Source: an uncultured Bdellovibrio sp. (lineage in GTDB: Bacteria > Bdellovibrionota > Bdellovibrionia > Bdellovibrionales > Bdellovibrionaceae). From it: DNA of 7,846 nucleotides. Below are positions 5,715 to 7,846 of the stretch, piece by piece (position 1 is the stretch's first letter; each line of letters opens with the position of its first letter). The stretch covers positions 1 through 7,846 of the forward strand of contig CAMLRE010000086.1 in assembly GCA_946482355.1 (NCBI GenBank), in the 5' to 3' direction. Under the pieces are notes generated by a model. It was not told the DNA's origin. It made no database searches and worked only from the letters and a program-made list of their open reading frames with translations. A program made the translations under genes and the position numbers.

Positions 5715-7447
5715 TGAAAGACAATCGATCGGCTATTATGTTATTGGCCTCTGAGGTTTCAGAGGTTTCTGGTGTTCAGTTGGGTGAAAAACAACAGGAC
5801 ATGGTTGTTCAGCGTTTGCGCCGAAGAATGACGTTGCTTGGCTTAAAAAACGAAGCCGAATACATTGCCTATTATCAAAATAATCGTGCTGAAGAATTTC
5901 GCGAATTAATCTCTTTATTTACAACACATCACACTTATTTTTTTCGCGAATTTAAGCACTTCGAAATTTTAAAGCAACAAACCCTGCCGCAGTTAATTCC
6001 GCTGGTTCGCAAAAGAGCGGATAAAACACTTCACCTTTGGTCGGCGGCCTGCAGCCGTGGCCATGAGGTGTATTCATTAGCTATTTTTATTGAGCTTTGC
6101 TTAAAAGAGATGGCTCCCGATTTAACTTATCAAATTCATGGAACAGACATCGATGCGATCTCGGTTGAGTTTGCAAAAAACGGTGTGTTTCCAAAAAAAG
6201 AAACAGATTCGGTTCCGTTAGCTTATCAGACCGGAAATTTTATCCGTGGCCGTGGGCAATACTCTGATTACACGCGTGTGCACCAGAGAATTCATGACCG
6301 CTGTTCATTTGACGTGGCTAATTTAGTTGATGCTAAAACTTGGCCTAAGCAAAATTTCGATATTATTTTTTGCCGTAATGTCTTTATTTATTTTTCTGGA
6401 AGCGATATGGAAAAAACAGCCCGTAACTTTCAGAAAAGATTAAATGAAGGTGGCTCTTTATTTTTAGGTCTTACAGAAACCCTGAACGGGCTTGATGTAA
6501 ATTTAAAGTTAACAGGCCCTTCAGTTTATAGTTTACCGAGAGAAAAATCATCTTCACCGCCGCGTCTTTCTGTGGTGCCGAATGCACCTAATACAACTCC
6601 GATGGCCGCAGCACCAGTGCAAGAAGTGCCAGTATATACTGCGCCTAAAGAAGTTATTCGCCGCGTACTATGCGTAGATGATTCACCAACTATCCTTGCG
6701 CTATTAAAACAAATGTTTACAAAAGCTGACGGTTTTACAGTTGCTGATACGGCGGCTAACGGACAAGAGGCTCTGGAAAAAATTAAAAACAACAAATACG
6801 ATCTGATTACTTTAGATATTCATATGCCGATTATGAACGGGGTTGAATTTTTAAGAAACAGTCAGAATTTAAATCGTCCTCCAGTGATCGTGATCAGTTC
6901 GGTGGATCGTCAAGAGCAAAGCCTGGCGCTTGAGGCTTTAAAGCTTGGCGCTAAAGATTACGTTGAAAAACCAAGTCTAAAAACTTTTGATTCAAGCCGC
7001 GAAGAAATTTTATTTAAAGCCCGCACTTTAGCTGTTGAAAACAAATCATCTGATTTTAATCATTCTTTAGATAAAGTTTTCGGTGGTAAAGAAATCGCTT
7101 CTAAAGCCACTGGGCAAGTGGCGATTTTACATGCGCCGAATGATTTAGCCCGTGCTCAGTCGTATGTGACAAGCAATGCTTCGGCTTTATTACAAAATAA
7201 AGTTTTATCATTTCAGGGTTTTTTACTGCCGTTAGAATTAAAAACATCTGACGCTATTGTGGTGTTAAGTTTATTTCCATCACATGTGTTAGAGCAGATC
7301 AAAAAAACCGGCAAAAAAGTTTATCTTTTAGAAGACGTTTACGGCAGTGGAAAAACGGCTTTGATTAAAGATTTTGAATTGTATCCCATGGCGAGTCTTG
7401 GCTATGCGGTAAGCCGATTCGTGAGAGAACAAAATGATAAAAAATAA
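5714..7447 (+). CDS. cheR: CheR methyltransferase fused to a CheB-like receiver and an unrecognised C-terminal domain
   Basis: 577 residues, about twice a normal CheR (about 280). Residues 1-275 are a full SAM-dependent glutamate methyltransferase for chemoreceptors. It has an N-terminal helical domain with LFTTHHTYFFREFKHFEIL (R78), the SAM motif WSAACSRGHEVYSLA (109-123; E118 kept), GTDID (143-147), and IIFCRNVFIYF (217-227) followed by GGSLFLGLTETL. Residues 276-314 are a Pro/Ala/Ser linker. Residues 316-440 are a receiver with D322/D323, phospho-acceptor D368 (LITLDIHMP), S395/S396 and K419 (VEKP); the wording is closest to CheB receivers. Residues about 455-577 alternate predicted strands and helices (QVAILHAPND, SDAIVVLSLFPS, GKKVYLLEDV) and match neither the CheB esterase nor CheD in my reading. 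It shares one base with the cheW stop and overlaps cheB by 14 bases. The methyltransferase and receiver calls are firm. Phospho-control is inferred. The last domain is unknown. Confidence 0.95.
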   Translation: MKDNRSAIMLLASEVSEVSGVQLGEKQQDMVVQRLRRRMTLLGLKNEAEYIAYYQNNRAEEFRELISLFTTHHTYFFREFKHFEILKQQTLPQLIPLVRKRADKTLHLWSAACSRGHEVYSLAIFIELCLKEMAPDLTYQIHGTDIDAISVEFAKNGVFPKKETDSVPLAYQTGNFIRGRGQYSDYTRVHQRIHDRCSFDVANLVDAKTWPKQNFDIIFCRNVFIYFSGSDMEKTARNFQKRLNEGGSLFLGLTETLNGLDVNLKLTGPSVYSLPREKSSSPPRLSVVPNAPNTTPMAAAPVQEVPVYTAPKEVIRRVLCVDDSPTILALLKQMFTKADGFTVADTAANGQEALEKIKNNKYDLITLDIHMPIMNGVEFLRNSQNLNRPPVIVISSVDRQEQSLALEALKLGAKDYVEKPSLKTFDSSREEILFKARTLAVENKSSDFNHSLDKVFGGKEIASKATGQVAILHAPNDLARAQSYVTSNASALLQNKVLSFQGFLLPLELKTSDAIVVLSLFPSHVLEQIKKTGKKVYLLEDVYGSGKTALIKDFELYPMASLGYAVSRFVREQNDKK

Positions 7448-7846
7448 AATCAAAACTTTAATTGTCGATGATTCAGTAACAATTCGAAAAGTGATTCGTC
7501 ATCTTTTAGAATCTGACCCGCGTTTCGAGGTTGTGGCCGAAGCTGCTAACCCGACTGAAGCTATTAAAGAAATTCGATTAAAGCAGATTGATTTGGTCAC
7601 GATGGATCTGCATTTACCGCAAAAAACAGGGGCTGACCTGATTAAAGAATATATGGCCATTCGTCCGATTCCGACAGTGGTCATCAGTTCATTAAGCCCT
7701 GAAGAATCGCATTTAGTGTTAGAAAGTTTAGAAAACGGAGCTGTTGATTATATTCAAAAGCCTGACCAAAAAACGATTCTTGCTAAGCGGGTTGAAATTT
7801 TAGATCGTCTTTACCAAGCTTCGCAGGCTAAGTCTGCGGTTCAAAA
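7434..7846 (+). CDS. cheB: Chemotaxis response regulator/methylesterase CheB, N-terminal part (runs off the window)
   Basis: Only the first 137 residues are present. They form a complete receiver: TLIVDDSVTIRKVIRHLL with D12/D13, phospho-acceptor D58 in VTMDLHLP, S85/S86 in TVVISS, and K109 in DYIQKP. The start of a linker follows (LYQASQAKSAVQ). The DDS.T.RK opening, the GA.DY..KP ending and the position right after cheR make CheB the best call: phosphorylated by CheA, it would demethylate or deamidate receptors. The esterase domain itself is outside the window, so a CheV-like or other receiver protein is not strictly excluded. The start ATG lies inside the end of cheR (14-base overlap) with GAGAG a few bases upstream. 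Confidence 0.85.
   Translation, partial: MIKNKIKTLIVDDSVTIRKVIRHLLESDPRFEVVAEAANPTEAIKEIRLKQIDLVTMDLHLPQKTGADLIKEYMAIRPIPTVVISSLSPEESHLVLESLENGAVDYIQKPDQKTILAKRVEILDRLYQASQAKSAVQ

Noticed and set aside
6526..6795. Minus-strand 89-codon frame
   Set aside because: Antisense to the CheR linker and receiver, which are clearly coding on the plus strand.
7334..7363. GSGKTAL in the C-terminal domain of the CheR fusion as a P-loop (Walker A)
   Set aside because: The pattern needs Gly four residues before GK[ST]. Here that position is Asp (EDVYGSGKT), and no Walker B or NTPase context is present.
7049..7444. CheD or CheB-esterase identity for the last domain of the CheR fusion
   Set aside because: Neither the CheD GLGSCV/GGM.H motifs nor the CheB GASTGG/TGMG.DGA motifs are present, and the region is much shorter than a CheB esterase.
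7499..7684. Minus-strand 61-codon frame
   Set aside because: Antisense to the conserved CheB receiver.

Overview
The window is a chemotaxis (Che) gene cluster from an AT-leaning, Gram-negative, motile bacterium. The outer-membrane porin, the transmembrane chemoreceptor and the protein sequence style (for example the receptor tip FQTKLLSFNASVEAARAGE and the short CheA without a P2 domain) fit Bdellovibrionota or another deltaproteobacterium-like lineage. That placement is an impression from sequence style, not the result of a search. Coding density is very high and there is no gene-free stretch above 300 bases. The largest gap is the 206-base divergent region at 3455-3660.

The layout is two divergent transcription units. 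Leftward (minus strand) from 3454: a STAS-CheX fusion (3454-2630), a membrane chemoreceptor (2542-836), and the first 278 residues of a porin O/P-type outer-membrane protein (835 to beyond base 1). The porin start codon directly abuts the receptor stop codon. Rightward (plus strand) from 3661: cheA (3661-5265), cheW (5262-5714), a large CheR-receiver fusion (5714-7447), and the first 137 residues of cheB (7434 to beyond the end). Each rightward junction overlaps: ATGA between cheA and cheW, TAATG between cheW and cheR, and 14 bases between cheR and cheB. This is a tightly coupled operon.

Functionally, the receptor, CheW and CheA form the signalling array. CheR and CheB are the methylation-adaptation enzymes, and CheX is a phosphatase for a phosphorylated receiver. 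No stand-alone CheY is encoded in the window.

The most unusual item is the 577-residue CheR. A complete methyltransferase is followed by a CheB-like receiver with all phosphorylation residues intact, and then by a domain of about 120 residues that I do not recognise. The next gene, cheB, has its own receiver. Both the methylating and the demethylating enzyme could therefore be under CheA phospho-control, unlike the enterobacterial scheme in which only CheB is. Other notable points are the STAS domain on CheX with a degenerate phospho-site, a CheA without P2 and without a visible Shine-Dalgarno sequence, a receptor that seems to lack HAMP and the CheR-tethering pentapeptide, and the receptor-porin coupling.
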